Assembly (NCBI RefSeq): GCF_002149925.1
Contig: NZ_MSLT01000023.1
Span: 682,001-746,000, forward strand
DNA length: 64,000 nucleotides
Direction of reading: 5' to 3'
From: Thioflexithrix psekupsensis
GTDB lineage: Bacteria; Pseudomonadota; Gammaproteobacteria; Beggiatoales; Beggiatoaceae
Both the position numbers and the translations under genes were made by a program. Of the stretch, positions 45,201 through 53,189 are shown piece after piece. The notes below the pieces were generated by a model. It saw only the letters and a list, made by a program, of their open reading frames with translations. It had not been told where the DNA came from and did no database searches. The stretch's first letter is position 1. Every line of letters begins with the position of its first letter.

Positions 45201-45525
45201 TTTAGAAGTTCAACTTTATATTGACGATTTTGGTACGGGTTATTCTTCGCTCAGTTATTTACAAAAATTTCCGATTGATGCTTTAAAGATCGATAAAAGT
45301 TTTATTCAAAATATTGACGCATCGGATAAATCGATGCAAATTGCTCAAGCGATTATTGCACTAGGAAATGCGTTTGATTTGCGGGTGGTGGCTGAAGGGG
45401 TAGAAACGGATACCCAACTAAATATTTTAGAAGCCTCGCATTGTCATCATGTACAAGGCTATTATTTCTCGCGTCCCATCGATAAAGAAAAAACGGAAAA
45501 TTATCTTAGTATCATCGTACATTAA
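42265..45525 (+). CDS. CHASE-PAS-PAS-GGDEF-EAL cyclic di-GMP protein
   Basis: A 1086-residue membrane protein. A helix at about 11-28 and another at about 332-352 frame a CHASE sensor (about 75-260; DALAWVPVVTHDKMLDFEQR; YLYMFYPLYD). Two PAS domains follow (about 395-510 and 520-640), then GGDEF (about 650-820) with canonical FGGDEF near 735 and EAL (about 835-1080) with EALLRW near 864, NVSAIQL, RMEITES, DDFGTGYSSL, LKIDKSF and EGVE. Both catalytic sites look complete, so it could make and degrade c-di-GMP, with the balance set by the sensors. No strong ribosome site precedes the ATG. The SLOG-SLATT gene starts 21 bases after its stop, suggesting one operon. Confidence 0.95.
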   Translation: MLNQQFKKTNFSLIWVVVVGLFLTFLSAYQIRQWELQQAIHAKQMEVDKYIRALRQSHDNLRDLFRSIKSMQEIEHKANIDTNKKWELDQNSFHHFVKRHLEQERKQSLDALAWVPVVTHDKMLDFEQRMNREKAFQEFQIWEHCSGQASCKVLPRDIYYPIQFIENIKEHQSKLGFNLSSNIQLDQALSKARDEANLMVTVLKEPKDFAYLYMFYPLYDYDTDPPTAVTRQMSLRGFIVGFFNIENYLEETLRPSRYNPNNFLQIFDTTDSQNPVLLYRPQWLAKKAQHAQDIQEILPQVPVSLEFGGRQWSIKLYRIPSIFDFQYWYSVGAFCVGLFLTFGFWRYLLLALNRAVWAETLVEQRTQSLQTANLALQQEMEMTRRITEQLDASRRQFRAIFDEAGIGIVQTNLEHIILENNKAVHHILGYGSSELQGRALHDFVHPADLDSDKQLLNGLLMGDYDSYRISKRYLRRNGETVWTHLNCSIVRDPLKPFLISMVEDVTERHFAELARLEAEKKFRKIFENAIEGIFQCTFSGHFISVNPAFLKIFGCDNADILYQKNINLKRQLHEHPACYEDFMRRLTSNREIKNFEYQARCFDGRIIWVAETVRIAHDEQGQNSFYEGFIEDITHRKAVEEKLRYDATHDQLTGLLNRSAFTHHLERGLARLKEKEKEQEVQMEKMLPFAVLFVDLDRFKMINDSMGHLVGDQLLEEIAHRLRRETRGCDVVARFGGDEFALMLENMSSIKALEDFIERLNRCLGESYTLQNEVFNTTASIGIALANVNYNSADELLRDADIAMYEAKRQGRGKAVFFQSGMHVQVLNIMRMESDLRKAFERGEFCLFYQPIISLENRHTVSLEALLRWNHPEKGLISPDKFIPLAEDTGLIRELGLWVFEQACYQLKYWQVRFPHHHNLGVNINVSAIQLKQPRLVREIETIIHRSGLKPDTCRMEITESAMMNDPDLMLNVLKDLKGLEVQLYIDDFGTGYSSLSYLQKFPIDALKIDKSFIQNIDASDKSMQIAQAIIALGNAFDLRVVAEGVETDTQLNILEASHCHHVQGYYFSRPIDKEKTENYLSIIVH

Positions 45526-45546
45526 CAGGCAAATGAGGAAAAAATA

Positions 45547-47547
45547 ATGACTGCACATTATTCTGAATCTCAACAAGAATTAAAGTTAGAAACACTGACT
45601 TTTGCTCAAGGAAAAAAAGCCGCGGCATTGCAAGTGCCGTTGCATTATGATCGGCCTGAAAATTTATTATCGATGTTAAATATAAAATCACCCAAAGCAG
45701 GCATTATTTTGTCGGGTGGTGCAGAGAAATTAGAAGCGGAATTAGCGATACATTTAAGCCAATTATTCTCACGCGGCATTGCCAAAGCCGCTGCTAATAT
45801 GGAGGCTTTATTTATTACGGGTGGCACGGATTCAGGCATTATGCGTTTATTAGGGCGCAGCGTGGATGATCATGGTTATAAAACGCCATTATTGGGCATT
45901 ACTCCGCGGGGCTGTTGTGACGTTTTGACTCCTGCAAATGAAGAAAAAAATAAATCAGAAAAAATTCAATTAGAACCGCATCATTCTCACTTTATTTTAG
46001 TGGACAGTGAAACGTGGGGCGCGGAAACAGAAACCATGTTTCAATTAGCTGATCATTTGTTCACACATGAGCGTGTTCCTTTGGTGACTTTATTAATTAA
46101 TGGGGGAGAATTATCAAAATTAGAAATTTTGCGCAGTGTGCGTTTGGGAATTCCTGTCATTATTGTCGAAGGCAGTGGCCGTTTAGCCGATCAATTAGCG
46201 GATTTAATTCAAACACCACCTCATTTTATTCAAGATGCTATTTTAGCAGAAATTATTGCGGATGGAGAATTGCATGTTTTTTCAGTCACGCGATCTGTAG
46301 AGGAATTAGAACGCTTAATTTATCGCCAATTACGTGGGGACAGCACGTTAAAATCAGCATGGCAACAATTTGCAATTTATGATGCGAATGCGGAGCGACA
46401 TCAATCTATTTTTAGACGTTTGCAATGGGTGATTATTTTGCTTGGTGTTTTGGGAACGTTTCTGGCTTTATTTCAATCGACATTAAGAAGCGAATTAAGC
46501 GTGTTAAAAACAGAGCAAGGCATTCCCATGACTGAAACGGCTATCAATTATTTATTACGTCAAGAAAAATCGGATAATCGCACTCAAGAAAAAATATCAT
46601 TGCAATTATCAGATTATTTTGTTTGTGCGCGTCATTCGGTTTGCTTAATGGAAATGACGGTAAAAACGTTGAGCTTATTTATTTTACTCATTCCGATTTT
46701 AATTTCTTTATTATTAGCCGCAGTGACTCGCTTTAATTCGGGGCATAAATGGTTGACTTTACGCGCCAGTGCCGAAGCCGTGAAACGCGAAATTTATACT
46801 TACCGCGCCACCGCAGGCTATTACAGCGACGATCAATTAGAAACCGATCAATCACGAGAAACAATTTTAGCCAAACGTCTGCAACTCATTGGCCACCAAT
46901 TAATGCAAACGGAAGTGAATAATTCGGCTTTAAAAAATTATCAAGGAGAATTACCACCGCTTAATACGCTGTCTAACCGAGATAATGGCATGTCTTTTTT
47001 AACGCCCGAACTTTATTTAATTTATCGCTTGGAAGATCAGCTTGATTATTACCTGAATAAAACCAATCAACTTGCTAAACGCACGCAAATGTTGCATTGG
47101 GCAGGATTATCAATTGGGGCTATTGGTACATTATTGGCTGCGTTATCTATGGAGTTATGGATTGCTTTAACAACGGCATTAATTGCAGCCATTACTTCTT
47201 ACATGGAACAGCATCAAATGGAGACTTCTTTGCGCAAATATAATCAAGCCGCTGCGGATTTAATTGGCTTGCGTCATTGGTGGATGGCATTGTCGGCTCG
47301 AGAGCAAGCCGATCAGATGAATATTGATAATTTAGTGCTGGAATGCGAGCGCGTGTTGCAAGCCGAATTTAGCGGCTGGATGGAAGAAATGAAAGATACC
47401 CTCGGTAAATTAAAAGCCGAACAAGAAAAACGCATGGAAGAAATCCGCGAAAAACGCCGCCAAGAACAAGAACTAAAAAGCGAAGAAGCTAAAAACCGTT
47501 TGCAAGCCTTAAAAGAAGCTGGACGCGCTGCTGAAATGGAGAAATAA
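45547..47547 (+). CDS. TRPM-like SLOG (LSDAT) sensor fused to two SLATT-like 2TM modules
   Basis: A 666-residue protein. Residues about 45-260 match the LSDAT/SLOG fold seen at the N-terminus of animal TRPM channels: ILSGGAEKLEAEL, ALFITGGTDSGIMRLLG (91-104), LGITPRG, HHSHFILVD (145-153), then VPLVTLLINGGELSKLE and GIPVIIVEGSGRLADQLADL (202-220). Two membrane pairs follow: helices at about 294-312 and 375-394, then RASAEAVKREIYTYRATAGYY; and helices at about 517-535 and 537-552, then SLRKYNQAAADLIGLRHWW. Both resemble SLATT/DUF4231 units. A charged coiled coil (610-660) ends it. SLOG domains are predicted to bind nucleotides, TRPM2's binds ADP-ribose, and SLATT modules are predicted membrane effectors in conflict systems. 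GAGGAA precedes the ATG. Confidence 0.82.
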   Translation: MTAHYSESQQELKLETLTFAQGKKAAALQVPLHYDRPENLLSMLNIKSPKAGIILSGGAEKLEAELAIHLSQLFSRGIAKAAANMEALFITGGTDSGIMRLLGRSVDDHGYKTPLLGITPRGCCDVLTPANEEKNKSEKIQLEPHHSHFILVDSETWGAETETMFQLADHLFTHERVPLVTLLINGGELSKLEILRSVRLGIPVIIVEGSGRLADQLADLIQTPPHFIQDAILAEIIADGELHVFSVTRSVEELERLIYRQLRGDSTLKSAWQQFAIYDANAERHQSIFRRLQWVIILLGVLGTFLALFQSTLRSELSVLKTEQGIPMTETAINYLLRQEKSDNRTQEKISLQLSDYFVCARHSVCLMEMTVKTLSLFILLIPILISLLLAAVTRFNSGHKWLTLRASAEAVKREIYTYRATAGYYSDDQLETDQSRETILAKRLQLIGHQLMQTEVNNSALKNYQGELPPLNTLSNRDNGMSFLTPELYLIYRLEDQLDYYLNKTNQLAKRTQMLHWAGLSIGAIGTLLAALSMELWIALTTALIAAITSYMEQHQMETSLRKYNQAAADLIGLRHWWMALSAREQADQMNIDNLVLECERVLQAEFSGWMEEMKDTLGKLKAEQEKRMEEIREKRRQEQELKSEEAKNRLQALKEAGRAAEMEK

Positions 47548-47555
47548 AAATGGCT

Positions 47556-47999
47556 TTATAATTTACCATAAGTCCATAAGCGATTGGCGGTAAAATTCCA
47601 AAATAAAGTCAGACCAATTGCGGTTGCTTTTGCCACTTGTGTGCCGACCACTTCGGTAAATAATCCACTGTATAAATGGGAATAACTGAAATGAAAAATT
47701 AAAGTATTAATGAAAAGACCAATCATACTGACTGTGACAAATTTCATTAATTGTATCCGTTGATCTCTCACTTTTGATTCTGGAAAAGTCCAATAGCGAT
47801 GTAAAGTAAAATTAAATAAAATCGCTAAACTCACCGAACACATATTAGCCCCAATTCGCTCCCATTCGCCATTCCAGCCCGCACCAAAAATCAGTAAATT
47901 TAACACACCGACATCAATTAATGCACCCATTCCACCTACGGTGCTAAATTTGAGAAAACGGGTTAATTCTTTTTTAGAAAGATGAGAAAAAATAGACAT
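47556..47999 (-). CDS. GtrA family membrane protein
   Basis: A 147-residue protein with four predicted membrane helices. It carries GtrA family marks: FLKFSTVGGMGALIDVGVLN at helix 1, LAILFNFTLHRYWTFP after helix 2 and the repeat of that pattern at the end, LFWNFTANRLWTYGKL. GtrA-like proteins are thought to flip undecaprenyl-phosphate-linked sugars. No glycosyltransferase partner is adjacent. It ends 8 bases from the convergent SLOG-SLATT gene and starts 17 bases after the rluD stop on the same strand, so it may be cotranscribed with rluD. Confidence 0.9.
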   Translation of the reverse strand: MSIFSHLSKKELTRFLKFSTVGGMGALIDVGVLNLLIFGAGWNGEWERIGANMCSVSLAILFNFTLHRYWTFPESKVRDQRIQLMKFVTVSMIGLFINTLIFHFSYSHLYSGLFTEVVGTQVAKATAIGLTLFWNFTANRLWTYGKL

Positions 48000-48016
48000 T
48001 GGATAACACCCTATTA

Positions 48017-48979
48017 TTAATTTTTTAAACGCATATCATCAGCTAATGCGGTCAGTAATTGCTGCATATCTTCGGGTAGCGGCACAACCCATTCCATATA
48101 GTCTCCCGTGCGCGGATGTTGAAAACCTAAACGCTCGGCATGTAGGGCTTGGCGTTGAAAATCATGCAATACTTTTTGAAAGACTTCACTGCTGTCAGGC
48201 GGATAGCGCAAACGTCCACCGTATAACGGATCGCCCAGTAAAGGATAACGTTCGTGTGACAAATGGACACGAATTTGATGCGTGCGTCCCGTTTCTAACC
48301 GAGCGCGAATATGGGTATGGGCGCGGTAACGTTGGATGACGCGATAATGTGTCACCGCAGGTTTACCGCTGCGCACGACGGCCATACGCACGCGCTGCGT
48401 GGGATGCCGCGCAATCGGTAAATTCACCGTTCCCCCAGATACCAAGACACCACATACCACCGCTTGATATTCTCGTACAATCGTATGTGCTTGTAATTGC
48501 GCCACTAAATGCGTATGGCCTAACAGCGAACGCGCCACCGCTAAGACACCACTGGTGTCTTTATCAATACGGTGGATAATACCCGCACGCGGCAATTGTG
48601 CCAGTTCTGGCGCGTAGTGCAGTAACGCATTGACCAACGTTTGATCGGGATTTCCCGCGCCGGGGTGTACCACCAAGCCTGCGGGTTTGTTGACGATGAT
48701 CACGTCTTCATCTTCATATAATACAGATAAAGGCAGAGATTGTCCCGTCCAATCGACTTGATCTTCAGTCTGGGCTAATAATACAACATCTTCTCCCCCG
48801 CGCACCCGGTCACGCCCGCGTAAAACTTCCGCATTCACTTGAACGTGTCCATCTCGAATCCACTGTTGTAAACGCGCCCGTGAATACTCTGGCAACAATT
48901 CGGCTAAGGCTTTGTCTAGGCGATAACCTGCCATCTCTGGTGGAATTTTCGTGGTAACATGTGAGGTCGTTGTGGTCAT
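48017..48979 (-). CDS. rluD: 23S rRNA pseudouridine synthase RluD
   Basis: A 320-residue protein from ATG 48979; the frame runs on to 49060 but the conserved start of the S4 domain (KIPPEMAGYRLDKALAELLP) supports the later ATG. The S4 RNA-binding domain (about 15-80) is followed by the synthase domain with IIHRIDKDTSGVLAVA (catalytic Asp), VHPGAGNPDQTLVNALL and ARLETGRTHQIRVHL. RluD makes pseudouridines 1911, 1915 and 1917 in helix 69 of 23S rRNA. It is divergent from bamD, as in E. coli. Confidence 0.95.
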   Translation of the reverse strand: MTTTTSHVTTKIPPEMAGYRLDKALAELLPEYSRARLQQWIRDGHVQVNAEVLRGRDRVRGGEDVVLLAQTEDQVDWTGQSLPLSVLYEDEDVIIVNKPAGLVVHPGAGNPDQTLVNALLHYAPELAQLPRAGIIHRIDKDTSGVLAVARSLLGHTHLVAQLQAHTIVREYQAVVCGVLVSGGTVNLPIARHPTQRVRMAVVRSGKPAVTHYRVIQRYRAHTHIRARLETGRTHQIRVHLSHERYPLLGDPLYGGRLRYPPDSSEVFQKVLHDFQRQALHAERLGFQHPRTGDYMEWVVPLPEDMQQLLTALADDMRLKN

Positions 48980-49160
48980 GGTCAAATCAGTCCGCAAATA
49001 AGATGTTGTTGTGGGCGTATTTTGCGCCCAATGATTGAGACAACAACGCAAAAATGGCACACTTTAAACGCTCGTTGCCTACGAGACAAGTGCTGTGAAG
49101 AAAAAAGGCAATTGCCCATTTTAATATTCCAATGTTCTCATTTTAACCGTGAATTTTGCT

Positions 49161-49934
49161 ATGAATAAAAATTTTTTTCTCTTGTTATTCTCACTTTTTT
49201 TACTCACGGCTTGCGCCACCGATCCCAAAGAACATACCGCAGGTTGGGACGCGGATCAATTGTATGAAGAGGCGAAAAAAGCCTTAAAAGACGATGATTA
49301 TCGCACAGCCATTCGCTATTATGAATTATTAGAAGCGCGGCATCCTTTCGGCCCTTATGCGCAACAAGCCTTGTTAGAAAGCATTTACGCTTATTACAAA
49401 CACAATGAGCCTGAATCAGCGATTGTAACGGCGGATCGTTTTATTCAACAATATCCACGCCATCCTAATATTGATTATGTTTATTATATGAAGGGATTGG
49501 TTAATTTTGAAATGAATCAGGGTTTATTTGATCGTTTTTTACCGCTGGATAAAAGTCAACGCGATCAAACGGTGGCGATGAATTCATTTCGAGATTTTGC
49601 CGAATTATTGCAACGTTTTCCGCAAAGTCGTTATGCTGAAGATGCGGAAAAGCGCATGTTATATTTACGTAATAGCGCGGCACAATATGAACTTAATGTG
49701 GCTGAATTTTATATGGTGCGTGGGGCTTATTTAGCGGCTGCAAATCGAGCTAAAAATGTGATAGAAGGTTTTCAACGCACGCCCGCTGTGCCTGACGCAT
49801 TGGCTTTAATGGTCAAAGCCTATCGCATTTTGCAATTAGATGATTTGGCGAATCAATCTTTACAAGTGTTGCAATTAAACTATCCCAATCACCCTAAGTT
49901 AAGCGAATTAAATGCGCTGCATATTGAAGGCTAA
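49161..49934 (+). CDS. bamD: Outer membrane protein assembly factor BamD
   Basis: A 257-residue lipoprotein from ATG 49161 (a GTG at 49149 would add four residues). The signal ends in LFLLTACATD with the lipobox Cys. The mature part has TPR-like repeats (LYEEAKKALKDDDYRTAIRY, ARHPFGPYAQQALLESIYAY, PESAIVTADRFIQQYPRHPN), all typical of BamD/YfiO. It is the essential lipoprotein of the BAM complex that inserts beta-barrel proteins. The divergent arrangement with rluD matches E. coli. It has only 40 bases to the next gene on the same strand. Confidence 0.95.
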   Translation: MNKNFFLLLFSLFLLTACATDPKEHTAGWDADQLYEEAKKALKDDDYRTAIRYYELLEARHPFGPYAQQALLESIYAYYKHNEPESAIVTADRFIQQYPRHPNIDYVYYMKGLVNFEMNQGLFDRFLPLDKSQRDQTVAMNSFRDFAELLQRFPQSRYAEDAEKRMLYLRNSAAQYELNVAEFYMVRGAYLAAANRAKNVIEGFQRTPAVPDALALMVKAYRILQLDDLANQSLQVLQLNYPNHPKLSELNALHIEG

Positions 49935-49974
49935 TTGCATTTTTTATTAACGTTAATTATAGAGGATTTAGTAC

Positions 49975-51336
49975 ATGTCTATTTTTCGTGCCTACGATAT
50001 TCGAGGGATTGTGGGAGAGACGTTGACACCAGAATTGGTGTGCCAAATCGGTCAGGCGATTGGCAGCGAAGCGGCGAAACAGCAGCAAGCCGAGGTAGTG
50101 ATTGCGCGCGACGGGCGGCTTTCTGGAGCGGCGTTGTCGCAAGCCTTGAGTGAAGGATTACAAGCGGCAGGGCGTAAAGTGATTGACATTGGTATGGTGC
50201 CAACGCCTGTTTTGTACTTTGCAACGTATCACTTAAATACGGGCAGCGGAGTGATGTTGACGGGCAGTCATAATCCACCGAATTACAATGGCATGAAAAT
50301 GATGATCGGCGGAGATACGTTATTTGATCAAGCCATTCAACAATTAAAACAACGCATTGATAATGGCGATTTAATGCAAGGTTTTGGTGATTATCAAACA
50401 CTGGATTTAAAACAGGCTTATATTGAGCGTATTTGTGGCGATGTGAAATTAAAACGGCCGTTTAAATTGGTGATTGATTGTGGCAGTGGTGTGGCGGGTG
50501 CTATTGCGCCGCAATTGTTTCGACAATTGGGTTGTGAAGTGATTGAATTATATTGCGAGGTGGATGGTCATTTTCCACACCACCATCCCGACCCCAGTAA
50601 ACCTGAGAATTTACACGATTTAATCGCCGCGGTAAAAACGCATCGTGCGGATTTAGGTTTTGCTTTTGATGGGGATGGGGATCGTTTGGGCGTGGTGGAT
50701 GCGACGGGGCAAATTATTTGGCCTGATCGGCAAATGATTTTATACGCCCGCGATGTGTTAAGTCGCAATCCCAATGCGGCAATTATTTACGATGTCAAAT
50801 GCAGCCAACATTTAACCGATGCCATTATTGCCGCCGGCGGTCAAGCCATTATGTGGAAAACAGGGCATTCTTTTATTAAAACCAAAATTAAAACCAGTGG
50901 CGCGGCATTGGGTGGCGAAATGAGCGGTCATATCTTCTTTAAAGAGCGTTGGTATGGTTTTGATGATGCGCTTTATACGGGGGCGAGATTATTAGAAATT
51001 TTATCTCAAGATTCCCGTTCACCCACTGCGGTTTTTAAAGAATTACCTGATGCGGTTAATACGCCTGAATTAAATTTAAATACGGCTGAAGGTGAGAATT
51101 TTATTTTAATGGATAAAATTCGCGCTCATTTTACATTTGATCAAGCGGAGATTGTCACGATTGACGGATTACGGGCGAATTTTGCGACAGGTTGGGGTTT
51201 GGTTCGGGCATCGAATACCACACCATGTTTAGTGTTACGTTTTGAAGCGGATACGGCCGAAGATTTGGCCGCAATTCAAGAACAATTCCGCGCTCAATTT
51301 AAACAAATAGATGCCCATTTAGCATTGCCTTTTTAA
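49975..51336 (+). CDS. Phosphomannomutase/phosphoglucomutase (AlgC-like)
   Basis: A 453-residue alpha-D-phosphohexomutase. Visible motifs are RAYDIRGIVGETLT at the start, catalytic TGSHNPPNYNGMK (phosphoserine), metal loop FDGDGDRLGVVD, sugar loop GGEMSGHIFF and phosphate-binding DGLRANFATGWGLVRASNT. It interconverts mannose-6-phosphate and mannose-1-phosphate, or the glucose equivalents, for LPS and exopolysaccharide. GAGGA precedes the ATG. AlgC is the best-known relative in Pseudomonas. The neighbours do not point to a particular polysaccharide. Confidence 0.93.
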   Translation: MSIFRAYDIRGIVGETLTPELVCQIGQAIGSEAAKQQQAEVVIARDGRLSGAALSQALSEGLQAAGRKVIDIGMVPTPVLYFATYHLNTGSGVMLTGSHNPPNYNGMKMMIGGDTLFDQAIQQLKQRIDNGDLMQGFGDYQTLDLKQAYIERICGDVKLKRPFKLVIDCGSGVAGAIAPQLFRQLGCEVIELYCEVDGHFPHHHPDPSKPENLHDLIAAVKTHRADLGFAFDGDGDRLGVVDATGQIIWPDRQMILYARDVLSRNPNAAIIYDVKCSQHLTDAIIAAGGQAIMWKTGHSFIKTKIKTSGAALGGEMSGHIFFKERWYGFDDALYTGARLLEILSQDSRSPTAVFKELPDAVNTPELNLNTAEGENFILMDKIRAHFTFDQAEIVTIDGLRANFATGWGLVRASNTTPCLVLRFEADTAEDLAAIQEQFRAQFKQIDAHLALPF

Positions 51337-51359
51337 AAAGAAAAGGGAAGGGAACATTA

Positions 51360-53168
51360 ATGATGTCTAAGTTTTATTTTATTACTTTGCTGGCGTGGAT
51401 TGGGGGGTTAGCTTTACCCAGTTACGCCGAAGAAAACGTATCTATTCATCGCAGTCATGGTTTAGCGATGTATGAAGATTTAAAATACCCCGCTGATTTT
51501 AAACATTTTGATTATGTCAATCCTAATGCGCCTAAAGGTGGTTTACTTCGTTTGTCGGCTACGGGAACATTTGACTCATTAAATCCTTTTATTATTAAAG
51601 GATTATCTGCGTCTGGTTTAAGCGGTTGGTTTTTTGAAACATTAACCAGTTCTTCTAAAGATGAACCTTTTTCAGAATATGGTTTAATTGCAGAAACCAT
51701 TGAAACACCAGAAGATCGCTCATGGGTGGCTTATATTTTACGCGATAAAGCACGTTTTCACGATGGTTCACCCATTACGGTAGAAGATGTGATATTTTCT
51801 TTTGAGATTTTAAAGACCAAAGGGCATCCTTTTTACCGCTCTTATTATAACCATGTGACTGAAGTTATTAAGGTCAATGATAACACGGTTAAATTTGTTT
51901 TTAATACCAATAAAAATCGTGAATTGCCTTTAATTATGGGACAATTGCCTATTTTATCTAAGGCTTATTGGGAACAACGTGATTTTGATAAAACCACATT
52001 AGATATTCCTATCAGCAGCGGGCCTTATAAAATTGCAGCCATTGACCCCGGCCGTTCTATCACCTATCAACGCAATCCAGAATATTGGGGAAAAGATTTA
52101 CCCGTCAATCTTGGCCAATATAATTTCGATCAAATTCGCATCGATTATTATCGAGATGAAACGGTAGAATTGCAGGCTTTTAAAGCGGGTGAATATGATT
52201 TTCGTGCCGAAAATTCGGCAAAAAATTGGGCAACGGCTTATGATTTTCCTGCCTTAACTCAAGGGCGTGTCATTAAAGAAGACATTGAACATCAAATTCC
52301 CACAGGAATGCAGGGTTTTGTTTTTAATACCCGCCGCGACGTGTTTAAAGACCCCAAAGTGCGAGAAGCCATTAGTTATTTATTCGATTTTGAATGGGCG
52401 AATAAAAATTTATTTAATGGCGCATATACTCGTACACACAGCTATTTTTCTAATTCTGATTTAGCCTCGCCCTCAGAATTACCTCATGAAGCTGAATTAG
52501 CCATTTTAGAACCATTACGGGCGCATTTGCCGGAGCGTGTTTTTACCGAAATCTACCAACCCCCACAAACCGATGGCACAGGCAATATTCGGGAACAATT
52601 ACGCCTTGCCATTCGTTTATTAAAAGAAGCGGGCTGGGAGTTGAAAAACGGTAAATTATTAAACGAAAAAGGACAACTTTTACAATTTGAAATTCTATTA
52701 GTCAGTCCTTTATTTGAACGGATTGTTTTGCCCTTTAAACGCAACCTCGCACGCGTAGGCATTGAGGTCAGTGTGCGCACGGTAGATACCACGCAATATC
52801 AAAATCGAGTCGATAATTTTGATTTTGACATGATTGTGCATGTGTTTAGTCAATCATTATCGCCCGGTAATGAACAACACAGTTATTGGCATTCGGAAAA
52901 TGCTAATGTGGTTGGCAGTCGTAATTTAGCAGGCATTCAAAACCCTGCTATTGATCAATTGGTTGATTTGGTCATTGGTGCGCCAAATCGTGACGAATTA
53001 ATGGTGCGCACCCACGCTTTAGATCGCGTGCTATTGTGGGGACATTATGTGTTGCCACATTGGCATGTGCGCACGTTTCGGGTGGCGTATTGGAAACCTT
53101 TAACTCGCCCTGAAATGATTCCTCCTTATGATTTGGCTTTTGATGCGTGGTGGATGGCGGATAAATAA
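51360..53168 (+). CDS. Extracellular solute-binding protein, YejA-like
   Basis: A 602-residue periplasmic protein. A signal peptide (FYFITLLAWIGGLALPSYAE) is followed by the YejA-type start GLAMYEDLKYPADFKHFDYV-NPNAPKGG, then AHFHDGSPITVEDVIFSFE-like family 5 motifs and SYWHSENA near the end. YejA relatives bind peptides such as microcin C for an ABC importer. No permease or ATPase genes (YejB, YejE, YejF) are in the window, so the partner is elsewhere or lost. It follows the mutase gene by 23 bases and precedes a secreted orphan by 21. AAGGGAAGGGAA precedes the tandem ATGs at 51360 and 51363. Confidence 0.92.
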   Translation: MMSKFYFITLLAWIGGLALPSYAEENVSIHRSHGLAMYEDLKYPADFKHFDYVNPNAPKGGLLRLSATGTFDSLNPFIIKGLSASGLSGWFFETLTSSSKDEPFSEYGLIAETIETPEDRSWVAYILRDKARFHDGSPITVEDVIFSFEILKTKGHPFYRSYYNHVTEVIKVNDNTVKFVFNTNKNRELPLIMGQLPILSKAYWEQRDFDKTTLDIPISSGPYKIAAIDPGRSITYQRNPEYWGKDLPVNLGQYNFDQIRIDYYRDETVELQAFKAGEYDFRAENSAKNWATAYDFPALTQGRVIKEDIEHQIPTGMQGFVFNTRRDVFKDPKVREAISYLFDFEWANKNLFNGAYTRTHSYFSNSDLASPSELPHEAELAILEPLRAHLPERVFTEIYQPPQTDGTGNIREQLRLAIRLLKEAGWELKNGKLLNEKGQLLQFEILLVSPLFERIVLPFKRNLARVGIEVSVRTVDTTQYQNRVDNFDFDMIVHVFSQSLSPGNEQHSYWHSENANVVGSRNLAGIQNPAIDQLVDLVIGAPNRDELMVRTHALDRVLLWGHYVLPHWHVRTFRVAYWKPLTRPEMIPPYDLAFDAWWMADK

Positions 53169-53189
53169 GGTATTATTGAGGTTATTTTT

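Noticed and set aside
47556-47999. GtrA gene considered as a partner of the SLOG-SLATT system because of its 8-base distance.
   Set aside because: It is on the opposite strand and only 17 bases from rluD, so it more likely belongs with that gene.
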